The position numbers were made by a program, and so were the translations under genes. From Stenotrophomonas sp. ISL-67 (GTDB lineage Bacteria > Pseudomonadota > Gammaproteobacteria > Xanthomonadales > Xanthomonadaceae), in assembly GCF_018612915.1 (NCBI RefSeq), contig NZ_JAGGRL010000008.1:23944-87943 (forward strand): 64,000 nucleotides of DNA. Reading direction: 5' to 3'. This document shows positions 45,169 through 52,694 of this stretch, in pieces (within the stretch, counting starts at the first letter, position 1; the number at the start of each line of letters is the position of its first letter). Below the pieces are notes generated by a model. It saw only the letters and a program-made list of their open reading frames with translations. It did no database searches and was not told the origin of the DNA.

Positions 45169-45224
45169 GTGTACACCGAAGCCGGCAAAGGCCGGTGCCG
45201 TCGTGCGCCCTGCCGTGTGGCGCA

Positions 45225-45938
45225 TCAGCTCATGGGCTGGGCGATATCGGCAATGCGGTAGCCGGCGCTCTGCACGGTGTGCAGCAGTGGGCGGTCGAAC
45301 GGCTTGTCGATGATCTTGCGCAGGTTGTACAGATGGCTGCGCAGGGTGTCCGAATCGGGCAGGCCATTGCCCCATATCTCGCGTTCGATTTCCTGGCGGG
45401 TCACCACGCGCGGGGATTCGCGCATCAGGATGGTGAGCAGGCGCAGGCCGATGGGCGAGAGCTGCAGCTCGGTCCCCGCACGCGTGGCGCGCATGCTGAC
45501 CGGGTCCAGCACCAGGTCGGCGACCTTCAGCACTTCCGATCCCACCTGGCGACGTTCGCGCCGGATCAGCGCGCGCAGGCGGGCTTCCAGCTCCTGGATC
45601 GCGAACGGCTTGGTGAGGTAATCGTCGGCGCCGAAGCCCAGGCCGGTGAGCTTGTCATCGAGCGTATCGCGCGCGGTCAGCATCAGCACCGGCGTCGACT
45701 TGCGCGCATCGTTGCGCAACCGGCGGCAGACTTCGATGCCGTCCAGCCGCGGCAGCATCAGGTCCAGCACCACCACGTCGTAACTGTTTTCAGCCGCCAG
45801 ACGATAGCCATCCAGCCCGTCCTGGGCATAGTCCACCTCGAACCCACGGCCTTCCAGGTATTCCCCGATCATCTCGGAGATATTGCGGTTGTCTTCGACC
45901 ACCAGCACCAGGCCGGAGGTTTCCTTTGTCTGACGCAT
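45225..45938 (-). CDS. OmpR-family response regulator
   Basis: 237 residues. The receiver domain (9-125) has acidic residues VVEDN, the phospho-acceptor Asp59 in VVVLDLMLPRLDG and Lys in DDYLTKPF. The OmpR-type winged helix (140-232) includes LQLSPIGLRLLTILMRESPRVVTRQEI. Start ATG 45936-45938 follows AGAGGGA. It is the cognate regulator of the kinase at 43802-45073. The regulon is not visible in the window. Confidence 0.92.
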   Translation of the reverse strand: MRQTKETSGLVLVVEDNRNISEMIGEYLEGRGFEVDYAQDGLDGYRLAAENSYDVVVLDLMLPRLDGIEVCRRLRNDARKSTPVLMLTARDTLDDKLTGLGFGADDYLTKPFAIQELEARLRALIRRERRQVGSEVLKVADLVLDPVSMRATRAGTELQLSPIGLRLLTILMRESPRVVTRQEIEREIWGNGLPDSDTLRSHLYNLRKIIDKPFDRPLLHTVQSAGYRIADIAQPMS

Positions 45939-46011
45939 GGGAGTCCCTCTTTCTTCAGCTTTGTGAAACATGCCGGATCGTCGGTGGAGGCGATGTGAAG
46001 CCGCTCACAGA

Positions 46012-46677
46012 TTATTTCGGCGGGGCGTTCAGCAAGGGCTTGAGCAGCGGCCAGACGTTGTCCAGCACCTTCGGCTGGGCCGCGGCAGTAGGGTGCAGGC
46101 CGTCGCCCTGCATCAGCCCCGGCTGCAGGGCCACCCCCTCCAGCAGGAACGGCAGCAGGGCCACCTTGTACTGGCTGGCCAGGCCCGCATAGCTCTGGCG
46201 CAGGCGATCCCGGTAGGCGGGCCCGTAGTTGGGAGGTACGTCGATGCCCAGCAGCAGCACCTTGGCACCGGCCTTCTGGCTGGCCACGATCATCTGCTCC
46301 AGGTTGCCGCGCAGCTGCGCCGGGGTGAGCCCACGCAGCGCGTCATTGCCGCCCAGTTCAATCACCACCACCGACGGCCGGTGCTTGTCCAGCAGCGCCG
46401 GCAGCCGGGTCAGCGCACCGGCCGTGGTTTCGCCGCTGATGCTGGCGTTGATGATCGCCGGCGGCGGCGTGATCTGCTGGCTAACCCGCTGCTGAAGCAG
46501 GTTTACCCAGCCCGAAGCGGCCGGGATATTGTGGGCGGCACTGAGGCTATCGCCGACCACCAGCACCGCGTGCCGGGTGTCCGTACCTTTGGCACACGCC
46601 AGCGCAGGCAACAGCAGCAACCCTGCCAGCAACCAGACCACCTGGGCCGCGCGGCCCGCCCACTTTGCTCGGTACAT
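46012..46677 (-). CDS. TesA-like arylesterase/thioesterase (SGNH family)
   Basis: 221 residues. Signal peptide 1-29 ends in ALACA. Block I VLVVGDSLSAAHNI (Ser nucleophile), block III VVIELGGNDALRG and block V GDGLHPTAAAQP match the multifunctional periplasmic thioesterase I/protease I/lysophospholipase L1 group. It is divergent from the ABC genes, with only 12 nt between start codons. The tesA-ybbA-ybbP arrangement is known from E. coli. Confidence 0.9.
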   Translation of the reverse strand: MYRAKWAGRAAQVVWLLAGLLLLPALACAKGTDTRHAVLVVGDSLSAAHNIPAASGWVNLLQQRVSQQITPPPAIINASISGETTAGALTRLPALLDKHRPSVVVIELGGNDALRGLTPAQLRGNLEQMIVASQKAGAKVLLLGIDVPPNYGPAYRDRLRQSYAGLASQYKVALLPFLLEGVALQPGLMQGDGLHPTAAAQPKVLDNVWPLLKPLLNAPPK

Positions 46678-46689
46678 TGGAGAATCCTC

Positions 46690-47397
46690 ATCGACAGCCT
46701 GTCCCCCCGCAGCGCGCCCGTCGCCATCGCCGCCCACAACGTGGGCAAGTCCGCACGTGGCCCGGAGGGTGAAGTCCACATACTGGACAACATTGACATG
46801 ACCGTCCATGAAGGCGAGAGCGTGGCCATCGTCGGCGCGTCCGGTTCGGGCAAGACCACCCTGCTCGGCCTGCTGGCCGGACTGGACCTGCCCAGCCGCG
46901 GCGAGATCGCCCTGGCCGGAGCCACGCTGGGCGCACTGGATGAGGAAGCCCGCGCGCAGCTGCGCGCGCGCGAAGTCGGCTTCGTGTTCCAGAGCTTCCA
47001 CCTGCTGCCGGCGCTGACCGCCGAAGAGAACATCGCGCTGCCACTGGAACTGGCCGGGCGCGAAGATGCCGCGCGGGTGCGCGAGGTGCTGGCCCAGGTC
47101 GGGCTGAGCCACCGCGCACGCCACTACCCGCGCCAGCTGTCCGGCGGCGAGCAGCAGCGCGTGGCGCTGGCGCGGGCATTCGTGGCGCGGCCGCGCATCC
47201 TGTTTGCCGACGAGCCCACCGGCAGCCTGGACCAGGCCACCGGGCAGCAGATCAGCGACCTGCTGTTCGCGCTCAACGCCACCAGCGATACCACGCTGGT
47301 GCTGGTCACCCATGACCTGCGCCTGGCCCAGCGTTGCGAACGCATCTACCGGCTCGATGGCGGCCGCCTGGTCGATGCCGCCGGAATCAGCGCATGA
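46690..47397 (+). CDS. ABC transporter ATP-binding protein, YbbA/LolD-like
   Basis: About 235 residues. Walker A is GASGSGKTT, Q-loop VFQSFHLLP, signature LSGGEQQRVALARA, Walker B ILFADEPTGSLD and H-loop LVTHDLR. No ATG, GTG or TTG lies at the expected N-terminus. ATC at 46690 has GGAG 7 nt upstream and gives the full domain, so a non-standard start is likely; the next ordinary start would cut into the fold. It overlaps the permease gene as ATGA. Its role is in an export or lipoprotein-type MacB-like system. Confidence 0.85.
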   Translation: MDSLSPRSAPVAIAAHNVGKSARGPEGEVHILDNIDMTVHEGESVAIVGASGSGKTTLLGLLAGLDLPSRGEIALAGATLGALDEEARAQLRAREVGFVFQSFHLLPALTAEENIALPLELAGREDAARVREVLAQVGLSHRARHYPRQLSGGEQQRVALARAFVARPRILFADEPTGSLDQATGQQISDLLFALNATSDTTLVLVTHDLRLAQRCERIYRLDGGRLVDAAGISA

Positions 47398-49877
47398 ACG
47401 TCCTGCGCCATGCAGGGCGCGCGCTGCGCCGGGAATTCCTGGCCGGCGACCTGCTCACCGTGTTCGCCGCGCTGGTGCTGGGCGTGGCCGTGATGACTGC
47501 GGTGGGCACGCTGGTCAACCGGGTCACGCTGGCGTTGACCAGCAGCGCCGCGGAAATGCTCGGCGGCGACCTCGGCCTGGGCGGGCGCGAGGACGTGCCG
47601 CAGGCGTTTGCCGACGAGGCACGTGCGCGCGGCCTGGCCAGCACGCGCATGGTCAGCTTCCCCAGCGTGCTGTTCCATGGCGATGAAAGCCAGATGGCCA
47701 ACATCAAAGCGGTCAGTGCCGGCTATCCGCTGCGCGGCGAACTGCGGGTCAGTCGCGCCTCCGGCGGCGCCGGCGAAGTGGCCGGCACCCCCGCGGCGGG
47801 CGAAGCGTATGCCGATCCCCGCTTGATGCAGGCGTTGGGACTGCAGGTGGGCGATGCACTCGAGTTCGGCGCCGGCACGCTCACCGTGACCCGCGTGCTG
47901 CAGGCCGAACCCGATACCTCCGGCGAGCTGATGCAGCTGTCGCCGCCGCTGCTGGTCAACCGGGTCGACGTGGACCGCGCCGGCCTGCTCGGTCCAGGCA
48001 GCCGCGCCTCGTACCGGATGATGTTCGCCGGCAACACCGACGCCATTGCCGACTTCCGCGGCTGGCTGCAGCCGCGCGCCAAGGGCCTGCGCATTGTCGG
48101 CATCGCCGATGCGCAGCGTGGCGTGCGCGGCGCGTTCGACCTGGCCGGCCGCTTCCTGTCGCTGGCCGCGCTGCTGGCGGTGCTGCTCGCGGGCGTCGCC
48201 ACCGCCCTGGCGGCCAACCGCTTCGCGCTGCGCCGGATCGACCAGGTGGCGGTGCTGCGCTGCCTGGGCGCACGCCAGCGCGACATCCTCAGCGCGATGG
48301 CGCTGCAGCTGGTGCTGCTGGCGGTCCCGGCCTGCCTGGTCGGGATCGGGTTGGGCATGGTCGCGCAGGCCGGGCTGGTACAGGCGCTGGGTGGGCTGAT
48401 TCCGGGCCGCTTGCCACTGCCGCAGGCGACCCCGGCGCTGAGCGGGGCCGGGATCGGGCTGGTGCTGCTGCTCGGCTTCGGCCTGCCGCCGCTGCTGCGG
48501 CTGCGCAAGGTGCCGCCGATGCGGGTGCTCAACCGCAGCTTCGCGACCCTGCCGCCCAGCTCGCTGCTGGTCTATGCCGCTGCGCTGGCAGCCACGGTGG
48601 CGCTGACCGTACAGGCCACGGGCGATGTGCGGCTGGCGGCCTGGGTGCTGGGCGGGCTGGCCGCGCTGGCACTGCTGGCCGGCGCGGCCGGTGCGGCCCT
48701 GCTGTGGCTGCTGCGCGGCCTGCAGCCACGCCTGCGTGGGCGCTGGAAGCTGGGCCTGGCCGCCCTTACCCGGCGCCGCGGGCTGGCGGTGATGCAGCTG
48801 GTGGGGCTGTCGCTGTCGCTGTGCGCGCTGTTGCTGCTGTCGGTGATCGGCCCGGGGCTGCTGGCCCAGTGGCGCGACCGCCTGCCCAGCGATACACCCA
48901 ACTACTTCCTGATGAACATCCAGCCCGAACAACGCCAGCCCGTGCTGGCCGCACTGGGCGCGCTGGGCGTGGATTCACCGGGGATCGAGCCGTTCAGTAC
49001 CGGGCGGCTGCTGGCGGTCAACGACAAACCGCCGCAGCGGCAGGCACGCGAAGACAACAGCAACGATGACGACGATGCCAATCGCCCGGTCAACTTTTCC
49101 TGGCGGCATGACTTCCCTCCGGCCAATACCCTGTTGAGTGGTACGTACTGGGCACCCGGCAGCACCGCCCCCGAAGCGTCCATCGAACAGGGCTGGGCCG
49201 AACGTTACGGGATGACGCTGGGCGACACCGTGACCCTGCAGATGGGCGAGCAGGAACGGCGTTTCACGGTGACCAGCATCCGCAAGGCCGACTGGGATTC
49301 GTTCCGGGTGAACTTCTTCCTTCTGCTCAACGAAGGTGCGGTGGGCGATGCGCCCTACAACCTGATCACCGCGTTCCACCTGCCCCGCGAACAGGCGCCA
49401 GCGCTGGCCGGCCTGACCCGTGAGTACCCGAACATTTCCCTGCTGGATATCGACAGCATCCTGCAGCGGGTGCGCGAGGTGGTGGACCGGGTGACCCAGG
49501 CCGTGCAGCTGGTGATGGGCTTCAGCCTACTGGCCGGGGTGCTGGTGCTGCTGGCGGCGCTGCAGGCCACCGCCGGCGAGCGCCGCTACGACAGCGCGGT
49601 GCTGCGCACCCTGGGCGCCACCCGCACCCAGCTGCGCGGCGCGGTGCTGGTCGAGTTCGGCGCGCTGGGGCTGCTGTCCTCGCTGTTGGCGGTGGGCACC
49701 GCCGCGCTGCTGGGCAGCGTGGTGGCCCGGCAGGTGTTTGAACTGCAGCTCAGCCCGCCGTGGGGCCCCCTGCTGGTCGGCGGCGCGCTGGGCGTGGCGC
49801 TGAGCACGCTGGCCGGCTGGTGGGGCACCCGCCGGATCCTGCATACGCCACCAGCGCTGGCGTTGCGCGAGGCCTGA
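47394..49877 (+). CDS. FtsX-like ABC transporter permease, YbbP-like
   Basis: 827 residues. The helix at 18-40 is followed by a periplasmic domain, then FtsX helices near 265-390, a second membrane cluster near 400-500, another periplasmic domain (about 505-690) with an acidic DDDD patch, and a final FtsX domain (about 705-825). The ten-helix double-FtsX layout is that of YbbP. With the upstream ATPase and TesA it forms the tesA-ybbA-ybbP set. The cargo is unknown. Confidence 0.88.
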   Translation: MNVLRHAGRALRREFLAGDLLTVFAALVLGVAVMTAVGTLVNRVTLALTSSAAEMLGGDLGLGGREDVPQAFADEARARGLASTRMVSFPSVLFHGDESQMANIKAVSAGYPLRGELRVSRASGGAGEVAGTPAAGEAYADPRLMQALGLQVGDALEFGAGTLTVTRVLQAEPDTSGELMQLSPPLLVNRVDVDRAGLLGPGSRASYRMMFAGNTDAIADFRGWLQPRAKGLRIVGIADAQRGVRGAFDLAGRFLSLAALLAVLLAGVATALAANRFALRRIDQVAVLRCLGARQRDILSAMALQLVLLAVPACLVGIGLGMVAQAGLVQALGGLIPGRLPLPQATPALSGAGIGLVLLLGFGLPPLLRLRKVPPMRVLNRSFATLPPSSLLVYAAALAATVALTVQATGDVRLAAWVLGGLAALALLAGAAGAALLWLLRGLQPRLRGRWKLGLAALTRRRGLAVMQLVGLSLSLCALLLLSVIGPGLLAQWRDRLPSDTPNYFLMNIQPEQRQPVLAALGALGVDSPGIEPFSTGRLLAVNDKPPQRQAREDNSNDDDDANRPVNFSWRHDFPPANTLLSGTYWAPGSTAPEASIEQGWAERYGMTLGDTVTLQMGEQERRFTVTSIRKADWDSFRVNFFLLLNEGAVGDAPYNLITAFHLPREQAPALAGLTREYPNISLLDIDSILQRVREVVDRVTQAVQLVMGFSLLAGVLVLLAALQATAGERRYDSAVLRTLGATRTQLRGAVLVEFGALGLLSSLLAVGTAALLGSVVARQVFELQLSPPWGPLLVGGALGVALSTLAGWWGTRRILHTPPALALREA

Positions 49878-49887
49878 CCCGCACCAC

Positions 49888-49913
49888 GTACCCCGGCCAA
49901 CGGCCGGGGCTAC
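49888..49913. repeat. SMAG/REP palindrome
   Basis: GTACCCCGGCCAACGGCCGG... ending GGCTAC, 10 nt after the permease stop. Confidence 0.82.
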
Positions 49914-49959
49914 CTTCCGTGGATAATCACGTCCTCCACGTCCTCGAGATCCCCCCGCG

Positions 49960-50313
49960 ATGCCCGGCCCACCGTTCACCGCCTACCTGTACCCGGTGTT
50001 GCTGCTGCTGGGCAGCAACATCTTCATGACCTTCGCCTGGTATGGCCACCTCAAGTACAAGAGCGCACCGCTGATGACGGTGATTCTGGTCAGCTGGGGC
50101 ATCGCCTTCTTCGAATACTGCCTGCAGGTGCCGGGCAACCGGCTGGGCAGCGCGGTGTACTCGGCCCCGCAGCTGAAAGGCATGCAGGAAGTGATCACCC
50201 TGGTTGTGTTCGCGGTGTTCTCAGCGTTCTACCTGGACCAGCCGTTGAAGTGGAACCACTACGCGGCGTTCGGGTTGATCGTGGCGGCGGCGTTCCTGAT
50301 GTTCAAAGAGTGA
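49960..50313 (+). CDS. DUF486 (DMT-like) membrane protein
   Basis: 117 residues with four helices. FMTFAWYGHLKYK and the C-terminal DQPLKWNHYAAFGLIVAAAFLMFK are the hallmarks of DUF486, small relatives of drug/metabolite transporters that may dimerise. Function unknown. The stop codon lies inside a perfect 10-bp hairpin. Confidence 0.88.
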   Translation: MPGPPFTAYLYPVLLLLGSNIFMTFAWYGHLKYKSAPLMTVILVSWGIAFFEYCLQVPGNRLGSAVYSAPQLKGMQEVITLVVFAVFSAFYLDQPLKWNHYAAFGLIVAAAFLMFKE

Positions 50314-50330
50314 GCGCAACGCGCTCACTC
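50308..50330 (+). terminator. hairpin spanning the DUF486 stop codon
   Basis: GAGTGAGCGC/GCGCTCACTC around AAC, a perfect 10-bp stem that includes the TGA at 50311-50313. No U-tract, so termination would be weak. Confidence 0.5.
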
Positions 50331-50430
50331 GGGTAGCAATCGCAAGGAACGGCGGAGCCGTGCCTGACGTCGCTTGCGACGGCCCGAAGGGTGCTCGCCA
50401 ACGGCGGGCATACCGTGGGTCGGTTGACCC

Positions 50431-51210
50431 TCAATCGCGTCCAACCAGCGCCACCACCGCCTCCTCATGCATGCGCCGCTTCATTGCGGTGTTGCCGAAC
50501 CGCATCCCCGCCAGGTCCGCGCGCAGCGCATCGGCCTGGGCATGGCTGATCGATTCGGGGTTGCCCACCTCGCGCATGGTCACCAGCGTGCTGCGTTCAG
50601 CGATCTCGGCGCGCACCCACTGCGGCAGGTGACGCTTCCAGGCGCGGCGACATTCCGGTGACGCGGCCGCACGACGTGCATCGCTGATGGAACTACGCTG
50701 CGCTGGCGGAATGTGCGTGCGCAGGAGCGCGACCTGCCGCTCCAGCTGGCTGGCGTACTGGGTGGAGCGGCTGTGCCGGTAATCGTTGAAGTTGATCTGG
50801 CGCAGCTGGTCCAGCGAATGGGATGCGGTGCCTGGGCTGGGCAACGGATTGGCGGCCCGGCTGCCGGCCAGCCGATGCAGGCCTTCACGCAGCACGGGAA
50901 TCTCGCTGGGCCGCCCCTGCAGCGCATGGCCAAAGCCGGCGTCGAGCCCGGACTGGGCCACGCACAGTGCCTGCGCGCCCATGGCGGTGAGCCCGCCGAA
51001 CAGGCGCGGGTTTTCGCCGATGCGACGGTGGCAGGCGGCGTAGTTGCGCCCTACCGAAGCGAGCAACGCATCGGGCAGCGGGCTGCCGCCGTTGCAGACG
51101 TCGGTGAGCGGGACCACACCGCTCTGGCTCGACGCGATGGGCGCGGCGCGGGTGCCGTGGAACGCGGCGGCGGCGCCGACCACGGCCGTGAACAGGTTCG
51201 GGAAATGCAT
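50431..51210 (-). CDS. orphan protein, unknown function
   Basis: 259 residues. The N-terminus MHFPNLFTAVVGAAAAFHGTRA could be a weak signal or anchor segment. The rest is helical, polar and Arg-rich, with four Cys (TDVCNGG, YAACHRR, ALCVAQ, SPECRRA). The C-terminus ends in an alpha-helical EEAVVALVGRD. I recognise no family. The leader contains a perfect 10-bp inverted repeat that ends 4 nt before the ATG. Nothing around it suggests a pathway. Confidence 0.6.
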   Translation of the reverse strand: MHFPNLFTAVVGAAAAFHGTRAAPIASSQSGVVPLTDVCNGGSPLPDALLASVGRNYAACHRRIGENPRLFGGLTAMGAQALCVAQSGLDAGFGHALQGRPSEIPVLREGLHRLAGSRAANPLPSPGTASHSLDQLRQINFNDYRHSRSTQYASQLERQVALLRTHIPPAQRSSISDARRAAASPECRRAWKRHLPQWVRAEIAERSTLVTMREVGNPESISHAQADALRADLAGMRFGNTAMKRRMHEEAVVALVGRD

Positions 51211-51214
51211 GGCA

Positions 51215-51242
51215 GGAAGGACCTCTCTATGCAGGTCCTTCC
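51215..51242 (-). promoter_or_regulatory. 10-bp perfect inverted repeat in the leader of the orphan gene
   Basis: GGAAGGACCT (51215-51224) and AGGTCCTTCC (51233-51242) with an 8-nt loop. In the mRNA it lies 4 nt before the start and takes in the purine-rich stretch where a ribosome would bind. It could sequester the ribosome site or be an operator. Confidence 0.55.
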
Positions 51243-51361
51243 AGTAGCTGCCTGCCGTGGAGAAAAAACCACCAGGAATCGATCATGCAGCGCCGCAGCC
51301 ACGCAACAGAATCATGTCCCGACACCATGCGGTGGCATATGGGCGCGTGGCGACGCGCTCA

Positions 51362-51392
51362 ATGCAAAGGCGCCCCGCAATCAGGGGGGCGC
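51362..51392 (-). terminator. predicted terminator of the heme locus
   Basis: Read leftward: stem GCGCCCC/GGGGCGC followed by CTTTGCATT, 36 nt past the DUF6607 stop. Confidence 0.5.
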
Positions 51393-51427
51393 GGCGTGGC
51401 GCTACGCAGGGAGTCAGCGGGATTCGA

Positions 51428-52402
51428 TCAGCGAACGGTTTCGGCCGGGGCCTTTTCGACCCACTGCCTGAACACCTTGTCGATGTCTGCATCCTTCACC
51501 TTTTTGCCGTCCTGCAGGTCCTGCGCCTGGGTGAACAGCGGGATGATCATCGCCATGCCGTCCGGCTTGGTCTTCAGGTGCACGCCCGGCGCCTGGCCGA
51601 GGAAGCCGTCCCAGCGCGCGCGCACCTTCGCCCAGTAGTCGGCCGTTGCCTTCCAGTATTCGTAGGCGGGCTTGAAATCGACCTCGGTGGTGCGGTTGTA
51701 GTCGTTGAAGCCGAACTCGCGCGCGATCTGCTGCTGGCTGCCGCCGGCCCCGCGCAGGATCTTGGTGTTGAACTGTTCGTGGGTCCAGCCGTTGGGCGTG
51801 AGCGTGTGCCGGTTGACCACCGCCAATGCGTTGTAATCGCTGCGGCGGGTGTACTCGCGGCGTGGCAGCGGGCGCCAGCTGAGGTCACTGGTCCAGGTCG
51901 CCACACCGTTGCTGTAGTCCCACTTGCCGGTGCCGCAGTAGCGCGGCGCATCGCTGACTTCATACACGCACTGGGTCCAGGCGCCGGCGTTTACCGCCGG
52001 GTCGATCGTACGCACCTGCCAGGTCTGGTCGGCGCTGAACTCGAAACGGGTCGGGGCCTGGTACACCCAGTCCTGCCGCCAATGCTTGGTCACGTGGCCG
52101 CTCTTGCCATCCACCAGCAGGTGCTGGAGCACGATCCGTTCCGGACGGTCTTCGATCACGATCACCACTTCATTGCCGCCGCTGCGCACGGCTGGCGCAC
52201 GCTCATAGCCCGGCTTGAGCAGTACGGTTTCGTCGAAGGCGAAATCGACGATGTACTCGCCCTTCATGGCCAGGATGCTGGCGTGGTCGCGCTGCAGGTC
52301 GGAGGGCTGGGCGTGGGCGATGCCGCTGCTGGCAAGCAGCAACCACGCAGAACCGTAGTGCCACGCCCTGCGTGGCTTCGCGCTGGCTGTCTGGGGTTTC
52401 AT
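51428..52402 (-). CDS. DUF6607 family exported protein
   Basis: 324 residues. The signal peptide spans 1-31 (n-region with KPRRAWHYG, core SAWLLLASSG, cut after AHA). The mature part contains YIVDFAFDETVLLKPGY, VIVIEDRPERIVLQHLL, CVYEVSDAPRYCGTGKWDY and FKPAYEYWKATADYWAKVRARW, the DUF6607 pattern. Such proteins are commonly encoded beside heme-type TonB receptors. Residues 9-16 are encoded by a SMAG repeat. Third gene after hemP; a periplasmic or outer-membrane role in heme or iron handling is inferred. Confidence 0.8.
   Translation of the reverse strand: MKPQTASAKPRRAWHYGSAWLLLASSGIAHAQPSDLQRDHASILAMKGEYIVDFAFDETVLLKPGYERAPAVRSGGNEVVIVIEDRPERIVLQHLLVDGKSGHVTKHWRQDWVYQAPTRFEFSADQTWQVRTIDPAVNAGAWTQCVYEVSDAPRYCGTGKWDYSNGVATWTSDLSWRPLPRREYTRRSDYNALAVVNRHTLTPNGWTHEQFNTKILRGAGGSQQQIAREFGFNDYNRTTEVDFKPAYEYWKATADYWAKVRARWDGFLGQAPGVHLKTKPDGMAMIIPLFTQAQDLQDGKKVKDADIDKVFRQWVEKAPAETVR
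52355..52376. repeat. SMAG/REP palindrome inside a signal-peptide coding region
   Basis: GTAGTGCCACGCCCTGCGTGGC lies inside the DUF6607 gene, antisense to it. It is translated as residues 9-16 (KPRRAWHY) of the signal-peptide n-region. Confidence 0.88.
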
Positions 52403-52416
52403 CTGCTCGGGTCTCT

Positions 52417-52689
52417 TCAGGAATGTCGAATGGGGGAAAGGTGGGCACCCTCTGCGCGCGCGATGCGCCGCGCGGCGGTGGCACCCAGCGTCGACAGCGA
52501 AGCCAGGCTGGCGGCCACGCCCTGGCAGGCATGGGCGGAGACGGCGTGTTTCCAGCCGCCCAGCTCGCTGCTGTCGGGGCGGTACAGGCACAGCACGGTG
52601 CCCAGTTCCGCCAGCTGTTCCGGGGAGGGCAGCTGGCCAGGGCGCAGGTACCGGTCGGTGGATTGCAGTGCGGAAAGGGCTCGGCTCAT
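52417..52689 (-). CDS. small protein of the heme locus, unknown function
   Basis: 90 residues, ATG start 5 nt after the receptor stop and 14 nt before the DUF6607 start, so it is certainly positioned as an operon member. No signal peptide. It has two Cys (TVLCLYRPDSS and SAHACQG) and a helical Ala-rich C-terminal half. No family recognised. The tight spacing between two heme-locus genes is the main support for its being real. Confidence 0.6.
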   Translation of the reverse strand: MSRALSALQSTDRYLRPGQLPSPEQLAELGTVLCLYRPDSSELGGWKHAVSAHACQGVAASLASLSTLGATAARRIARAEGAHLSPIRHS

Positions 52690-52694
52690 GATGG

